Assembly (NCBI GenBank): GCA_947441615.1
Contig: CANEUH010000027.1
Coordinates: 1 to 50,912, forward strand
Reading direction: 5' to 3'
DNA length: 50,912 nucleotides
Source of the DNA: Bacteriovoracaceae bacterium
Lineage (GTDB): Bacteria > Bdellovibrionota > Bacteriovoracia > Bacteriovoracales > Bacteriovoracaceae
Shown here one piece after another: positions 7,748 through 17,709 of this stretch (within the stretch, counting starts at the first letter, position 1; the number at the start of each line of letters is the position of its first letter). The position numbers and the translations under genes were made by a program. The notes under the pieces were generated by a model that saw only the letters and a list, made by a program, of their open reading frames with translations, did no database searches and had not been told where the DNA came from.

Positions 7748-9090
7748 GTTATTTTCTCCAAAAATAAGGAGGGCATCAAACCAATCGAAATGAGAACGAC
7801 AAGACTCAATAAATAAGGAAGCATCTCAAAAAGTGTCATATCCATATTCGCTGACTGATGTTTAAAGGGAGAAGGACCTAGAAAAATTTTCGTAAATAAA
7901 AGGAAAAAAAGAATCCCATTTAAACATGTGGCCAGGACATGTCCAAGACCAAGATATTGATGATATTCAAGAAGACCTGTAATCACCAAATCCTCAACAA
8001 CAAAAGAGGGGCCCATTGGGACACCGATTACACAAAAACCAAAGAGACAAAATAAAGTAGCTAGTTTTGGGTAATAAGTGGCAAGACCATAATACTGAGA
8101 ACTTCTTTTGAAGCTAAAGCTTTGTTGAACATAACTTAAAATTGAAAAGAGTGAAGTCCCTGAAATTGAAATAACCATCATATGCAGATAAGAGCCTTTT
8201 AAAGCAGTTAGATCTGCTTGCATTCCCGTTAGAAGTAATGAGGCTTGGGCAATATAAAAATAGGTCGTTTTTTTTGATAAATTATATTCAACAATCCCTC
8301 TCATCGACCAAAAAATAGAAGAAAAAATTGAAAGCCCAAGTAAAGTCAATTTAAAAATATCAGGATCATACTTTAGGGAAGGTAGAAGGAGCTGCGCAAA
8401 GATCAAGATACCTGCCCTACAAAGGAATAAGGCAGAAAACTCATACCATGGGAGTTTACCTACAACATCATGAACCCATGAGTGAAATGGAAAAATTCCG
8501 TGTGCTTCATAAACGATAACGAAAGATAGAACAAGAACAGGCCAAGTAAAAAATGTTGACGGCATTTCGGACATTGGAGTTAATAATAAACCCTGATTAT
8601 AAGCAAAGAACATGAGCGCAACAAAACAAATCAAAGTCAAAACATGTTGAAAGAAATAAGTTCCACCAACTTCTTCTTTAAAAAAACCCTTCATTGGTAT
8701 TAATCTCTGAAGAAAGAAAAAAATAAAAAAAGTAGGCAAATTATTCGCTAAGATAATACCTAAACCAAATGAAATGTAAAAAAGGAATGTCGGAGTAATC
8801 GTTTGAGTCTTTCTCAGCGGAAAAAGTCCTACAAAAAGAGAACCACAATATAACAACCCAATAAAGATACTAATTTTATTAAAACGGATATCAAACAGAT
8901 GATGAACGTCAAAACTTGAACTATAATTGTCCGTTACAAAGATGTAAGCAAAGAAATATGTAAGCGAAGCTAACAATAAAATGATGAAATTGTGCCACTT
9001 CTTTCCAAAATCATAGAATAAAGAAAAAATAGCAGGAAAAAAAGTTGTAATGAGGGGGATAACCTCAAAAAACATTGACCCTATTTTCAT
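7741..9090 (-). CDS. Second NuoL/M/N-like membrane subunit of the DAB operon
   Basis: 449 residues, almost entirely hydrophobic with about 12-14 predicted membrane spans. It belongs to the complex I antiporter-like superfamily: F-P-F-H-S-W-V-H-D in mid-protein corresponds to the NuoL/M segment before the proton-channel helix. The following A-M-E-G-P-T-P motif of NuoL is not kept (it reads V-V-G-K-L-P-W-Y), so it is a divergent member. ATG overlaps the dabB stop by 4 bases. Minimal DAB systems have one DabA and one DabB; this extra subunit probably adds a second ion-conducting unit. Function inferred from context. Confidence 0.75.
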   Translation of the reverse strand: MKIGSMFFEVIPLITTFFPAIFSLFYDFGKKWHNFIILLLASLTYFFAYIFVTDNYSSSFDVHHLFDIRFNKISIFIGLLYCGSLFVGLFPLRKTQTITPTFLFYISFGLGIILANNLPTFFIFFFLQRLIPMKGFFKEEVGGTYFFQHVLTLICFVALMFFAYNQGLLLTPMSEMPSTFFTWPVLVLSFVIVYEAHGIFPFHSWVHDVVGKLPWYEFSALFLCRAGILIFAQLLLPSLKYDPDIFKLTLLGLSIFSSIFWSMRGIVEYNLSKKTTYFYIAQASLLLTGMQADLTALKGSYLHMMVISISGTSLFSILSYVQQSFSFKRSSQYYGLATYYPKLATLFCLFGFCVIGVPMGPSFVVEDLVITGLLEYHQYLGLGHVLATCLNGILFFLLFTKIFLGPSPFKHQSANMDMTLFEMLPYLLSLVVLISIGLMPSLFLEKITW

Positions 9091-10409
9091 CGATTTTTCC
9101 TCAATAAAAATTTTAATAATCTCGTATCAAATTCCATCCATCTCTCTTCAAGTTGAATGTATGCCTTAAAAGGCCAGAGTAAAAACTTAATCACCTTATT
9201 TGTAAAATAGTCCAAGTGAAAACCATGAAGGGCATGAATATAAATCTTCTTTTTGAATTCTGAAGAGAAGTATTTTTCAAAAAATGAACCACGTTTTATA
9301 GGAACATTGACCTCAACTGCTGGATTCTCAACAAAATCTTGAATAAGTGAGCTAGATCTCAAAAATTGATATGTACGCAAACTTGCATGAGTCACAATGT
9401 GAAATAAGGCAAAATTTGTGAGTCCGAAAGCAATTTCGATATAAATAATTCCAACTTGTGAAATCGTTGCATAAGCTAACATCGTTTTGGCGTCAGATCT
9501 CGTTCTTCCCACAAGTGATGCATAAATTGCGGTAATAAAACCGATTACTCCTACTGTGATCAATAATATTGGAAAATGATGGAAGTATTCATTAAATCTT
9601 AATAATAGAAAAGGGCCAAGGTGAACTGAAAGTGCGCCATAAAAAATAGCACTTGAAGGAGTTGGTCCCTCCATCGCCGTAGGAAACCAAGAAGTCATTG
9701 GCAATTGACCGGCCTTCGCTAAGGATGCCCAAATGATAAAAAATCCAATTAAAACAACTCCAGGCCCTCCGTGAGCCTCTTCAAGCATTCTTGAAATAAC
9801 GGTAAAATCATGGGTATGTAGATAAAGGTGTGCCCAAGCAGCTGCGGCCAGGATCCCCATGTCACAAAGACGGTATGAAATGATCGCCTTTGTCGCATGA
9901 AATACAGGCTGTGGTTTATTGTAAAAATAACTAATAAGAAGAATCGAAGTTGTTCCTACTAATTCCCAACCAGCAAAAAGTATGTCAAGAGACCTTGAGA
10001 AAGAAACAATAAGTAGACCAAACATCATCGTAGAAAGTAAAAAAATAAATCTAAAATAACCTTCTTCTCTATGAAGATAATTTCTCGAAAATCTAAAGAT
10101 TAAACCGATCAAAGCTGCTGCTAAGAAAGCATAAGTAGAGCCCAAGAGATCAACAATAAACCTAAACTTAAATTGGTATTGACCAATTTCAATCCAGTTG
10201 TCGTAGTCCACTAAAAGAAAGGAAGGAGAATGAATCAAAGTAACGACAAGAAGTGTTGCGCTGAGAACCGTCATTAAAAATGAATAAAACTTAACTGCTT
10301 CAGAAAGCATGATTTCATTTAACTTCAAGCGACTAAAGAATAAGAAGGCCAGAACCATTAGCCAAAGAAAAGGTACCACTAAGATTATTAAAAATAGATT
10401 TTCAATCAC
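9087..10409 (-). CDS. dabB: DabB, NuoL-like proton-channel subunit of the DAB inorganic-carbon system
   Basis: 440 residues, about 12 membrane spans, proton-conducting membrane transporter family. The NuoL channel motif is intact: A-M-E-G-P-T-P-S-S-A-I-F-Y-G-A-L, and later R-S-D-A-K-T-M-L-A-Y-A-T-I-S-Q. The tail (F-L-L-W-P-F-K-A-Y, then E-E-R-W) is an amphipathic extension as in other DabB/MpsA proteins. DabB couples the cation gradient to DabA, which makes bicarbonate from CO2. It starts with GTG, overlapping the dabA stop (GTGA), so the stoichiometry is likely set by coupling. Confidence 0.87.
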   Translation of the reverse strand: MIENLFLIILVVPFLWLMVLAFLFFSRLKLNEIMLSEAVKFYSFLMTVLSATLLVVTLIHSPSFLLVDYDNWIEIGQYQFKFRFIVDLLGSTYAFLAAALIGLIFRFSRNYLHREEGYFRFIFLLSTMMFGLLIVSFSRSLDILFAGWELVGTTSILLISYFYNKPQPVFHATKAIISYRLCDMGILAAAAWAHLYLHTHDFTVISRMLEEAHGGPGVVLIGFFIIWASLAKAGQLPMTSWFPTAMEGPTPSSAIFYGALSVHLGPFLLLRFNEYFHHFPILLITVGVIGFITAIYASLVGRTRSDAKTMLAYATISQVGIIYIEIAFGLTNFALFHIVTHASLRTYQFLRSSSLIQDFVENPAVEVNVPIKRGSFFEKYFSSEFKKKIYIHALHGFHLDYFTNKVIKFLLWPFKAYIQLEERWMEFDTRLLKFLLRKNR

Positions 10410-13138
10410 AATTTAATCTCCGCAAAATTATCCTCAAAATGATTTTTAACTAATTCATGTGATCCATTGAAGATATTTAACTCCTTGTATTCAAATTTTA
10501 TTTCTTCATAATCTTTTTGAGTAAAGATCCACCATTTTTCCGTTTCAGGATCCTTAACGGCTAGCCTCATCCAGTGATTGTATAAAATATTTTTTAAACG
10601 AGGATGCCCAGCAAAAAGTGAGCGAACTTTTTCAAGTGGTGCTTCAATAATGGTCATATTTCTAATAGGCTCATGAATTTCGACCATCTGTCTAGCAAGC
10701 CCAATTCTTAAATCACTTTGTGGTCCAGTCATAACACCAATAAGTGAAGTGAGATTGAGTGGTAATTTTGAGCCGCAGCCAAAGTTATCGTTATCAACCG
10801 CTGAAAAATAATAATCCATATTAATATTTACTGCGACTGGTATACCGCCAAGAACGACTTGTCTTAAAACAGAACCATCTGGATCAGTCTTCCAATCATA
10901 ACTTAAAAGAAACGATCTACGATTCATGAATAGACCTTTTGTAAGATCTCTTCTACCAACGATCGCCAAAGCATTTGATGAATGGCCATACTCAGGCCTT
11001 GGTTGTGCCATATCCGTGGCCCTATTACGGACATGCTTAAAAGCTTCATCTGGAGTTTTATCTGTAAAAGAACTAAATCTCTGACATCTCTCAAAGGCAT
11101 TTAACTTGGAGGCTTTTTTTAAATTTGTTTTTAATTTTTTAAATGCATCCTTATGAGTCTCTGGAATGAATTTTTCATCTATAAAATGAATCTCGTCCGT
11201 ACATGTATCATGAACTGCACCTACGAATCTCGTTGATTCTGGTATGGTAAAGCCAACTTTTATTAGTTCTTCCCTAACAGCTGGATCATTCGCCATTTTG
11301 ACAAAAGCCCTGGTATTAGGAAGTCCTGCATTCCCGCCGCAAGCACCACAACCGTAAGCTTGTTTAAAAGGATTATTGTTACTGGTTGAACCGTGCCCCA
11401 TGACCAAAATAAGATTAGACATCTGGGTCCTATGTCCGACCATTCTAACGATCGCCTCAACAATTTTAGACATCTCTATTTTAGAGTAACCGTAATTACC
11501 GTCCCCTCTTTCAAGATTTAAATCAGTGTCTGGTTCTTTTCTCATGAAAGATAATAACCTTTTCCTTAAGTTTTTACTTAAATGAGGAAAGAACACTTGA
11601 ACAGACATAGGAAATAGACTCAAGATTCCAAGGAAAAGTGTGGATATAAAGCCTCTAATCAAAGTTCTAGAATGATAATAAAGTGATAAATCTGTAAGAC
11701 CTTGAAAAATGTTCCAGTAACTAAATTTACCCGAGTCAGACTTGGCAACTTCCCTCACGACCCTACTTGGTATAACGACAGGTGGACACTGTGAAATGAG
11801 TCTTTTATTTTTGAATGAGGCAAATTGCATATCAATTCCAAAAAAACCCACCACTCCGAATGTTTCGATATCTGGATCCATTTCTTCAATGTATCTTCTC
11901 ATTGACTCTTCTCGATCATCGATACAAAAGTAAATTTGAGCATAGGGGCTTTTTGAAGTAGCAAATTTTTCTTTATGAGACGTAATGGCCATAATGGCTT
12001 CGCGATGAAAATGGTGCTCAAAAGCTTCGTGCCATAAACGTACTCTATCCCTATATTCGGATTCATCTATTTGATCAATAATTTTTAATAAATCTTCACA
12101 TGAGAGATCCCTTATCCAGCGCTCATTTAATTTAAAGGATGTTGTTATCTGATATAAAGCGATGGTTAACTGGAAGCTTCGTAGCTCAATGAAATCAGTG
12201 CGGCCATGGATAGTAGAAAGATCGATTGAATGAACTTCGCTGTGATAAGTATCAATTGCTGACTCTATAAGAACTAGTACTGCGATGTAATCAATGAGCT
12301 TAAGGGCAGGAGCTTTGACTGTTGCTTGCCAAGGCTCTAGTTCAAGCTTATTGACCATTCCCGCCCAACCTTTTAAATCAAAAAGGATTTCTAAGATATA
12401 GTCTTCCCACTTATCTTCTGGAATATTTTTTTCCTTTAGAATTGATTCAATCACTTCTTCAGGAGTTTTTGTTTTAACTTTATTAACCAATTTCGATAGA
12501 GAACTTACCCACCCATCCGAAAATTTTTCAATCGCGTTGATATCAAAGATAAAAAAGTCCCAAAAACTCATATTGCTAAAAGGATTTGACCAAAAACTCT
12601 GACCTTGATCTAAATAGCTCGAAATAAGTCTAATAACTAAAGGATGTACGTTATTAGAATATGATTCGTTATGATATTTCTCCCAATACCCACGGGCCCT
12701 CCAAAAGACACTGGTCCTTGAAAGAACCAAATGTTGATTCTCCATTTTTTCTAAGCAGGAATCCCAAAGCCTCGTGTTGTTAATATTGGGCTGCAATTCG
12801 TCATCATTGAAACCCAATTCTGAGAACATCATCCTATAATAAAATTCTCTGGGAGTAAGACCGATCTTATGTATAATGGGAAGCGGCTTATAGTGACCTA
12901 AGTAATGATCAATCGCCCTAAAAATATCTGAATCCGTAATTTTTTTCTCATGATACTTTTCAACGTATTTATAAATCTCCCAATAGGGTCTTGCGCGGTA
13001 AAGCTTCCCCGCTTCTGAAACAGCTTCATGAAAATCTTTATTCTCAAACATTAACAAAATATTATTGTGGACAAATGTATGAAGTGGATTTTGAATTGGA
13101 AGTTTGTTTCTTATGTTAGAAACGATCTTTTCGAGCAT
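10406..13138 (-). CDS. dabA: DabA (DUF2309/UPF0753), zinc-dependent CO2-hydrating subunit
   Basis: 910 residues. The four residues needed in characterised DabA are all present with matching spacing: C405 and D407 (F-C-I-D-D-R-E), H582 (M-G-H-G) and C597 (Y-G-C-G-A-C-G-G). H-to-C spacing is 15, as in Halothiobacillus DabA (H524/C539). These form a beta-carbonic-anhydrase-like zinc site on the cytoplasmic side of the DabB channel. DAB systems supply bicarbonate to heterotrophs as well as autotrophs, here presumably for carboxylases. First gene of the operon, AAAGGTGAT Shine-Dalgarno, promoter at 13163-13191. No carboxysome or Rubisco genes are nearby. Confidence 0.93.
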   Translation of the reverse strand: MLEKIVSNIRNKLPIQNPLHTFVHNNILLMFENKDFHEAVSEAGKLYRARPYWEIYKYVEKYHEKKITDSDIFRAIDHYLGHYKPLPIIHKIGLTPREFYYRMMFSELGFNDDELQPNINNTRLWDSCLEKMENQHLVLSRTSVFWRARGYWEKYHNESYSNNVHPLVIRLISSYLDQGQSFWSNPFSNMSFWDFFIFDINAIEKFSDGWVSSLSKLVNKVKTKTPEEVIESILKEKNIPEDKWEDYILEILFDLKGWAGMVNKLELEPWQATVKAPALKLIDYIAVLVLIESAIDTYHSEVHSIDLSTIHGRTDFIELRSFQLTIALYQITTSFKLNERWIRDLSCEDLLKIIDQIDESEYRDRVRLWHEAFEHHFHREAIMAITSHKEKFATSKSPYAQIYFCIDDREESMRRYIEEMDPDIETFGVVGFFGIDMQFASFKNKRLISQCPPVVIPSRVVREVAKSDSGKFSYWNIFQGLTDLSLYYHSRTLIRGFISTLFLGILSLFPMSVQVFFPHLSKNLRKRLLSFMRKEPDTDLNLERGDGNYGYSKIEMSKIVEAIVRMVGHRTQMSNLILVMGHGSTSNNNPFKQAYGCGACGGNAGLPNTRAFVKMANDPAVREELIKVGFTIPESTRFVGAVHDTCTDEIHFIDEKFIPETHKDAFKKLKTNLKKASKLNAFERCQRFSSFTDKTPDEAFKHVRNRATDMAQPRPEYGHSSNALAIVGRRDLTKGLFMNRRSFLLSYDWKTDPDGSVLRQVVLGGIPVAVNINMDYYFSAVDNDNFGCGSKLPLNLTSLIGVMTGPQSDLRIGLARQMVEIHEPIRNMTIIEAPLEKVRSLFAGHPRLKNILYNHWMRLAVKDPETEKWWIFTQKDYEEIKFEYKELNIFNGSHELVKNHFEDNFAEIKL

Positions 13139-13162
13139 GAATCACCTTTAGTAGATAAGGCT

Positions 13163-13191
13163 ATTTTACCCCCGAGATTTAAATAAACCAA
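13163..13191 (-). promoter_or_regulatory. Predicted promoter of the dab operon
   Basis: Minus strand: -35 TTGGTT (13191-13186), 17-base spacer, -10 TAAAAT (13168-13163). Predicted start near 13156, giving an 18-base leader that includes the dabA Shine-Dalgarno. Confidence 0.55.
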
Positions 13192-13210
13192 TCAAATGAA
13201 TAAATTTTAA

Positions 13211-13900
13211 TTATTCAAACGAGTAGTCGATATCGACATTCATCATTTCCTTTTTAGGAGTCCGAATATTAGACAAACCACTGTAACTTATAAGTCTCTT
13301 CTTGGTTGGGTCATAAACCATTTTTAGCTTCGGGGCAAAGAGCTTTAAAAACCAGTTATCAATTTCCACTTCGAAAACAACTTTTTCTGGAGATTTAATT
13401 ATTACTTTTAAATAGAAATCATAAACATCAAGTCTCCCCGGGATGACAAACTTGAGCTTAAGGGTCTCTTTTTTTAAGACATCTTCAAAATTTGAGACTA
13501 GGTAATAATGTAACCCCTGTCCCCCAACTAACAGTTTGCCTTTGTAATCATGGCGATTAATCTTCTTGGTTTCCTCATCTTCTTTTTCGTCTTGATTAAA
13601 CATGACAGGGGTATCCTGAAGATACCTTAGACCGTGCTTATTTTTATGCAATAAATCCTCCATCAAATGCTCCGGTAGACTTATGGACTTTGAGTAATCA
13701 TTAGTGAGACGGGCCAAGATAATACCCTTGGGATCCGTATAAACAGTTTCAGAAGATTTTATTATTCCATTCTCTAAATTAATTGTGTGAGATTCTCTGT
13801 AAACGAGCTTTCCTTTAAGCTTAGCTTCGCCTTTGTATACTTGAGTATCTCCGTTGGCAAAATTTTGAAAAACAATAAGTATTAGGAAAAATACTTTCAT
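13211..13900 (-). CDS. Exported protein of unknown function
   Basis: 229 residues with a signal peptide (M-K-V-F-F-L-I-L-I-V-F-Q-N-F-A-N-G) and then a beta-rich periplasmic domain with alternating hydrophobics, such as K-L-K-F-V-I-P-G-R-L-D-V-Y-D-F and V-V-F-E-V-E-I-D. The organisation recalls periplasmic DUF3108-type proteins, but I cannot assign it firmly. An acidic low-complexity patch (D-E-K-E-D-E-E-T) lies near residue 105. GGGGGAGA Shine-Dalgarno before the ATG. It precedes dabA by 72 bases on the same strand, but dabA has its own promoter. Confidence 0.65.
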   Translation of the reverse strand: MKVFFLILIVFQNFANGDTQVYKGEAKLKGKLVYRESHTINLENGIIKSSETVYTDPKGIILARLTNDYSKSISLPEHLMEDLLHKNKHGLRYLQDTPVMFNQDEKEDEETKKINRHDYKGKLLVGGQGLHYYLVSNFEDVLKKETLKLKFVIPGRLDVYDFYLKVIIKSPEKVVFEVEIDNWFLKLFAPKLKMVYDPTKKRLISYSGLSNIRTPKKEMMNVDIDYSFE

Positions 13901-13982
13901 TGGTCTCCCCCATCTGTATGAATTTTCTATAAGTTATCATATCATTTACTAAAAAAATAATCTTTCACGAACCGGACTTCAA

Positions 13983-14684
13983 ATGACCAAACTAAAGACA
14001 TCTGTAATTTTCCTTCATGCGGCCCTAGGAGTAGCAGAAGACTTAGCATCCCTTATGGATCTATTTCGAGAAAGAGGTTACGAGTCTCATGCACTTAATT
14101 TCTCTGGACATGGAAAAAACTCAGCTGATCCAAAAGAATTTAGAATAGACCTTTTTGCGAGAGATTTAGATATCTTCATAAAAAAAAATAACCTCAATGC
14201 TCCTGTTGTTTTTGGTCACTCAATGGGTGGCTATGTGGCCTTGTATCATAAAGCAAATTTCGAGGACTCTCCGATTACAAAAATATTCACCTACGGCACT
14301 AAATTTAATTGGAGTGAAAAATCTGTTTCTAAAGAGCTCCCTTTTCTTGCACCAGATTATTTGAAAGAAAAATACCCAGCTCAAGTAGAAATATTAATAA
14401 AAAAACATGGAGAAAGGTGGAAACAACTTCTACTTTCTACTGCTCACATGATGCAGCATCTAGAAAGAATAGATGGTCTTTCAAAAGAGGATTTAGGCTC
14501 AATAAATATCCCCGTCATGCTTATCCTAGGCGACCAAGATCGTGTTGTAACGACGGAAGAAACGAGTAATGTAAATTCATTCTTAAAATATGGAAAAATT
14601 AAGACTATTTCCCACTCAAAACATGAGCTCGAGCGTTCTAACCTGAAGGAAATTGCTGAAATGGTTATCCAAAATATCGACTAA
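13983..14684 (+). CDS. Alpha/beta hydrolase
   Basis: 233 residues. Alpha/beta-hydrolase layout: early F-L-H-A-A-L-G oxyanion segment, nucleophile elbow G-H-S-M-G-G (Ser at about 80), late Asp in L-G-D-Q-D-R-V-V and a final His in S-K-H-E-L-E-R. Length and lack of signal peptide suggest a cytosolic esterase/lipase-like enzyme; substrate cannot be told. Divergent from the exported protein at 13211. No good Shine-Dalgarno precedes the ATG (CCGGACTTCAA). Confidence 0.85.
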   Translation: MTKLKTSVIFLHAALGVAEDLASLMDLFRERGYESHALNFSGHGKNSADPKEFRIDLFARDLDIFIKKNNLNAPVVFGHSMGGYVALYHKANFEDSPITKIFTYGTKFNWSEKSVSKELPFLAPDYLKEKYPAQVEILIKKHGERWKQLLLSTAHMMQHLERIDGLSKEDLGSINIPVMLILGDQDRVVTTEETSNVNSFLKYGKIKTISHSKHELERSNLKEIAEMVIQNID

Positions 14685-14794
14685 TATTTTCTCTAGGGCA
14701 GTGCATTTTTCTTTATCAAATGAGTTTAGAATTGATGGAGTTTTCTCAAGGCTAAATTACTAGCAGTATTCCCAATTTCAAGTAAGATTGTTCC

Positions 14795-17608
14795 ATGGAA
14801 CAGAAGGATCGTATGAGGGAATATTCCTGGATTGCAGAGATCGCTTTAGAAGCAAGAAATAACTCCCATTCTTTAGGTGCTTATTTTGCGAAGGCGATAT
14901 CAAAGGTTTCTCTTGAACAAGTTACAGATAAAGAAATGCAAAGGGCCTGGGCGGTTCTAACTCGGGATATGGTTCATTTTGGAGTTGATCCAGAAATAGA
15001 TGGTCCACCTGATTTAAAAGCAACTATTGCTGCTTTACAGACGATGGGTATCGATCAGTTCAATCAAAATATGGTTGACGAAGAAAAACTCACACCCCTC
15101 CTATCAAACTTTTTTGAGCAACTCTTTGGAACCTTAAGTGACCATCCAGAACTATTTGAACTTCTTGAAGAGATAGACCTTATAGAAGACATCGTTGGTA
15201 CAGTCGTGAAAAGATATGTGCCCATTCTTAAATTATTTCCAGCATTTTCAAATGAAGCTCTGACTATCATTCCACATCTAAGGGAGCCTCTTTTTACTGC
15301 TCTTTATGAATTGCCTGAGATGGAACATCATAAACTCACAAGATTAACTGAGAGAATCATGCATAAATTCTATCAGTATCAAGTAAGGCCAAACTTAGTT
15401 AATACGCTTAAGGATAATTTAAAAGGTCGCAATCTTCTTCTTCCTTTAATTGATGAAGCTGTTAATCATTTACCCGCCGACAGGTGCATGACATCGCTAA
15501 TCGCTATCTTATGTACACCCAAAGAGTCTCTGTCTCAGGGAAGAATAATATCGATTGTCCTACAAGAACTTGGTGGCATGTATGTAAAGTTAGCTCAGGT
15601 ATTAGCAGAGCTTGCCCCACCCTCGCTCGCAAGAGAGCTACGTCACCAACAGGATAAACTAGGTGGAATTTTTGGAAGCCAACAGAAATCTTGGAAATAC
15701 GTGCTTGAAATTTTCGAAAGGCCGTCTTGGGAAAGACTCAAAAACTATATACATATTCCAAACCAGGTCCAAAATGCATTTGCGGGAGCTTCTGTCGGTG
15801 CCATCTATCAATTTAACTTAACCGAATCTGGAAAGAAAAAACTTCAAACAGCAAAACCAATCTTAATTAAGATTCAAAGACCAGGTTTAACTGAACTTTT
15901 TGAACAGCAGAAAGAAACACTCATTTCAATTCTCAATCATCTTGACGAAACTCTTCCAGATACAGAGTTGAGTCATGACGATCAGGTAGAAGTTAGTGGA
16001 CTTATCACTGCTCTCAAAAGAACAATTATAAATTACGCAACTCAAAGCATAGGGGAACTTGACTTTAGGGTTGAGAAAAAAAATGCTGATATGGTCCGGG
16101 AGGCCTTAAAAGGCCAATTCGATCTTAGTATTCCTCAATACTATCATGTCGAAACTGATGTTTCTATGATGGAGAAAATTGAAGGAGAAAAAATTACTTC
16201 TGTTGTCCATTCTCGGTACTTAGAGAGGATGAGTATCGCAGATACCGTATCGGACGCTTACCTATTTATGATGTTTCAGCGAGGAATTATTTGGGCCGAT
16301 CCACACGCAGGGAATATTTTGTATGATGCGGATCGAATGCAAGTAAAACTGATCGATCTTAATCCATGTTTTACTTGGGATTCGAAAACGATAAAAGTCT
16401 TTATTGGATTTTTGTACCGACTAATTTTAAGTGATCAAAAGGGTATTTTTCAAAGTTTAAATGCGCTTGTAGAGAATCCAGATGATTTAAAAAATGAAAG
16501 GACAGAAAAACTCATCAAGACTTTTATTGCTTTGGGCAATCAAGGTGCTTTTATACGCTACCTCTCAGATTTTGTTCGGCTCCTGAGTGAGGCGAATATC
16601 AATTTAAAAATCGAAGTACAGGCAGCATTAAGAGGAATTACCCAAGTTTATTTAACTTCGAGTGCCATTTCATCCAGACACAATTTTGGACAAATTTTTC
16701 AAAAACAATTTGGATGGAAAATGCTCATCAGGCATATTTTATCTATTGGCCCACTCAAAGTTCTTAAGGCGGCCCTCCCCATTGCTTTCGATTTAGTTAA
16801 AAATTCACCCGAGCAAGAAGTTGGACCGACATTAGATGAAAGAGATTTATCTGCTATTGAAAATGCACTTGTTCAATTAAATGAAGAGAGTGTTTGTAAT
16901 ATTGAACTGATCAGAACAAGTCCAGAGGACAATACTCGCCTCGCACTTTCAACAGATGGATCTAGACTCATTAAAAGTGCTCATTTAAGACTAGAAATTC
17001 AAACTGAAACTAAACCTGCTTCCGTTCGTTATATTTTAGAGGTTCCAAATAAAGAGTGGTTAAGAGAAAGGCAAGAGTACATTAAACTTCAAGGTATGGG
17101 TTTTGCTCTTTGCCTGGTTGAATGTTTAGAACAACTTCGAAGGCATTCTTTGGAAAATTATTGGTATGTTGTCGAAGGTTGGAACCGACTTCCAGGTGAG
17201 AGGACCTACCAAGAAAGTACTCTCATAGGCGATGTTCGTCTGGCCGCCAGGAATCTCTTTGCAAGAAGGTATCAAAATATTTGGGTATCAGACTTTATGA
17301 CAGTATCAAGTTGGAATCGATTTTTGTGGAAACTACTCATTTGGATTGAGGAAAGATTTGAAAAAAGAGAAACAGGATACTTTTATTTTCTAAGTAAAAA
17401 ACTTGGTAGTGAAAAGGTTGGCCAGTATACATTTGGAACTCTCCATCGGATAAAAATTATTATTTACCGTTTGATTATTCAGGGATTAAAGACTCTGATA
17501 AAAAGATCAAAGTTTGAGATGAATCTCCTCCCCCTAACCACCGATCAATTAATTGATCGGATGATTCATGGCCTTTTAAGAAGAGGTTACCTTCCAAAAA
17601 AGGACTAA
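14795..17608 (+). CDS. Large divergent ABC1/UbiB (AarF)-type kinase-like protein
   Basis: 937 residues against about 500-600 for typical AarF/UbiB. The ABC1 core lies around residues 230-540: K-L-A-Q (about 265) where the family has K-x-G-Q, an A-rich-loop equivalent G-A-S-V-G-A-I-Y-Q, the ATP lysine in I-L-I-K-I-Q-R-P-G (about 357), D-F-R-V-E, D-P-H-A-G-N (about 501), and I-D-L-N-P (about 519) where the metal-binding D-F-G is expected. About 230 N-terminal and 400 C-terminal residues match nothing I know. UbiB-type proteins support ubiquinone or lipid homeostasis. No transmembrane tail is obvious. TAAGAT ends 6 bases before the ATG and there is no Shine-Dalgarno. Confidence 0.82.
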   Translation: MEQKDRMREYSWIAEIALEARNNSHSLGAYFAKAISKVSLEQVTDKEMQRAWAVLTRDMVHFGVDPEIDGPPDLKATIAALQTMGIDQFNQNMVDEEKLTPLLSNFFEQLFGTLSDHPELFELLEEIDLIEDIVGTVVKRYVPILKLFPAFSNEALTIIPHLREPLFTALYELPEMEHHKLTRLTERIMHKFYQYQVRPNLVNTLKDNLKGRNLLLPLIDEAVNHLPADRCMTSLIAILCTPKESLSQGRIISIVLQELGGMYVKLAQVLAELAPPSLARELRHQQDKLGGIFGSQQKSWKYVLEIFERPSWERLKNYIHIPNQVQNAFAGASVGAIYQFNLTESGKKKLQTAKPILIKIQRPGLTELFEQQKETLISILNHLDETLPDTELSHDDQVEVSGLITALKRTIINYATQSIGELDFRVEKKNADMVREALKGQFDLSIPQYYHVETDVSMMEKIEGEKITSVVHSRYLERMSIADTVSDAYLFMMFQRGIIWADPHAGNILYDADRMQVKLIDLNPCFTWDSKTIKVFIGFLYRLILSDQKGIFQSLNALVENPDDLKNERTEKLIKTFIALGNQGAFIRYLSDFVRLLSEANINLKIEVQAALRGITQVYLTSSAISSRHNFGQIFQKQFGWKMLIRHILSIGPLKVLKAALPIAFDLVKNSPEQEVGPTLDERDLSAIENALVQLNEESVCNIELIRTSPEDNTRLALSTDGSRLIKSAHLRLEIQTETKPASVRYILEVPNKEWLRERQEYIKLQGMGFALCLVECLEQLRRHSLENYWYVVEGWNRLPGERTYQESTLIGDVRLAARNLFARRYQNIWVSDFMTVSSWNRFLWKLLIWIEERFEKRETGYFYFLSKKLGSEKVGQYTFGTLHRIKIIIYRLIIQGLKTLIKRSKFEMNLLPLTTDQLIDRMIHGLLRRGYLPKKD

Positions 17609-17709
17609 CCTCTTGTAATTACGCACATTTCTTTTCAAGCATTTGAAACTTTTTCTTAAATGGAAAAGTATCTTTGACAGGGCACCTCAGCTCAAGGCAA
17701 AACTAAAAA

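Noticed and set aside
7499..13138. Dab operon read as respiratory complex I
   Set aside because: No other nuo genes are present, and DUF2309 with its zinc-site residues identifies a DAB system.
17674..17679. Perfect TTGACA as the -35 of the DUF1460 gene
   Set aside because: No -10-like sequence at 16-18 bases downstream.
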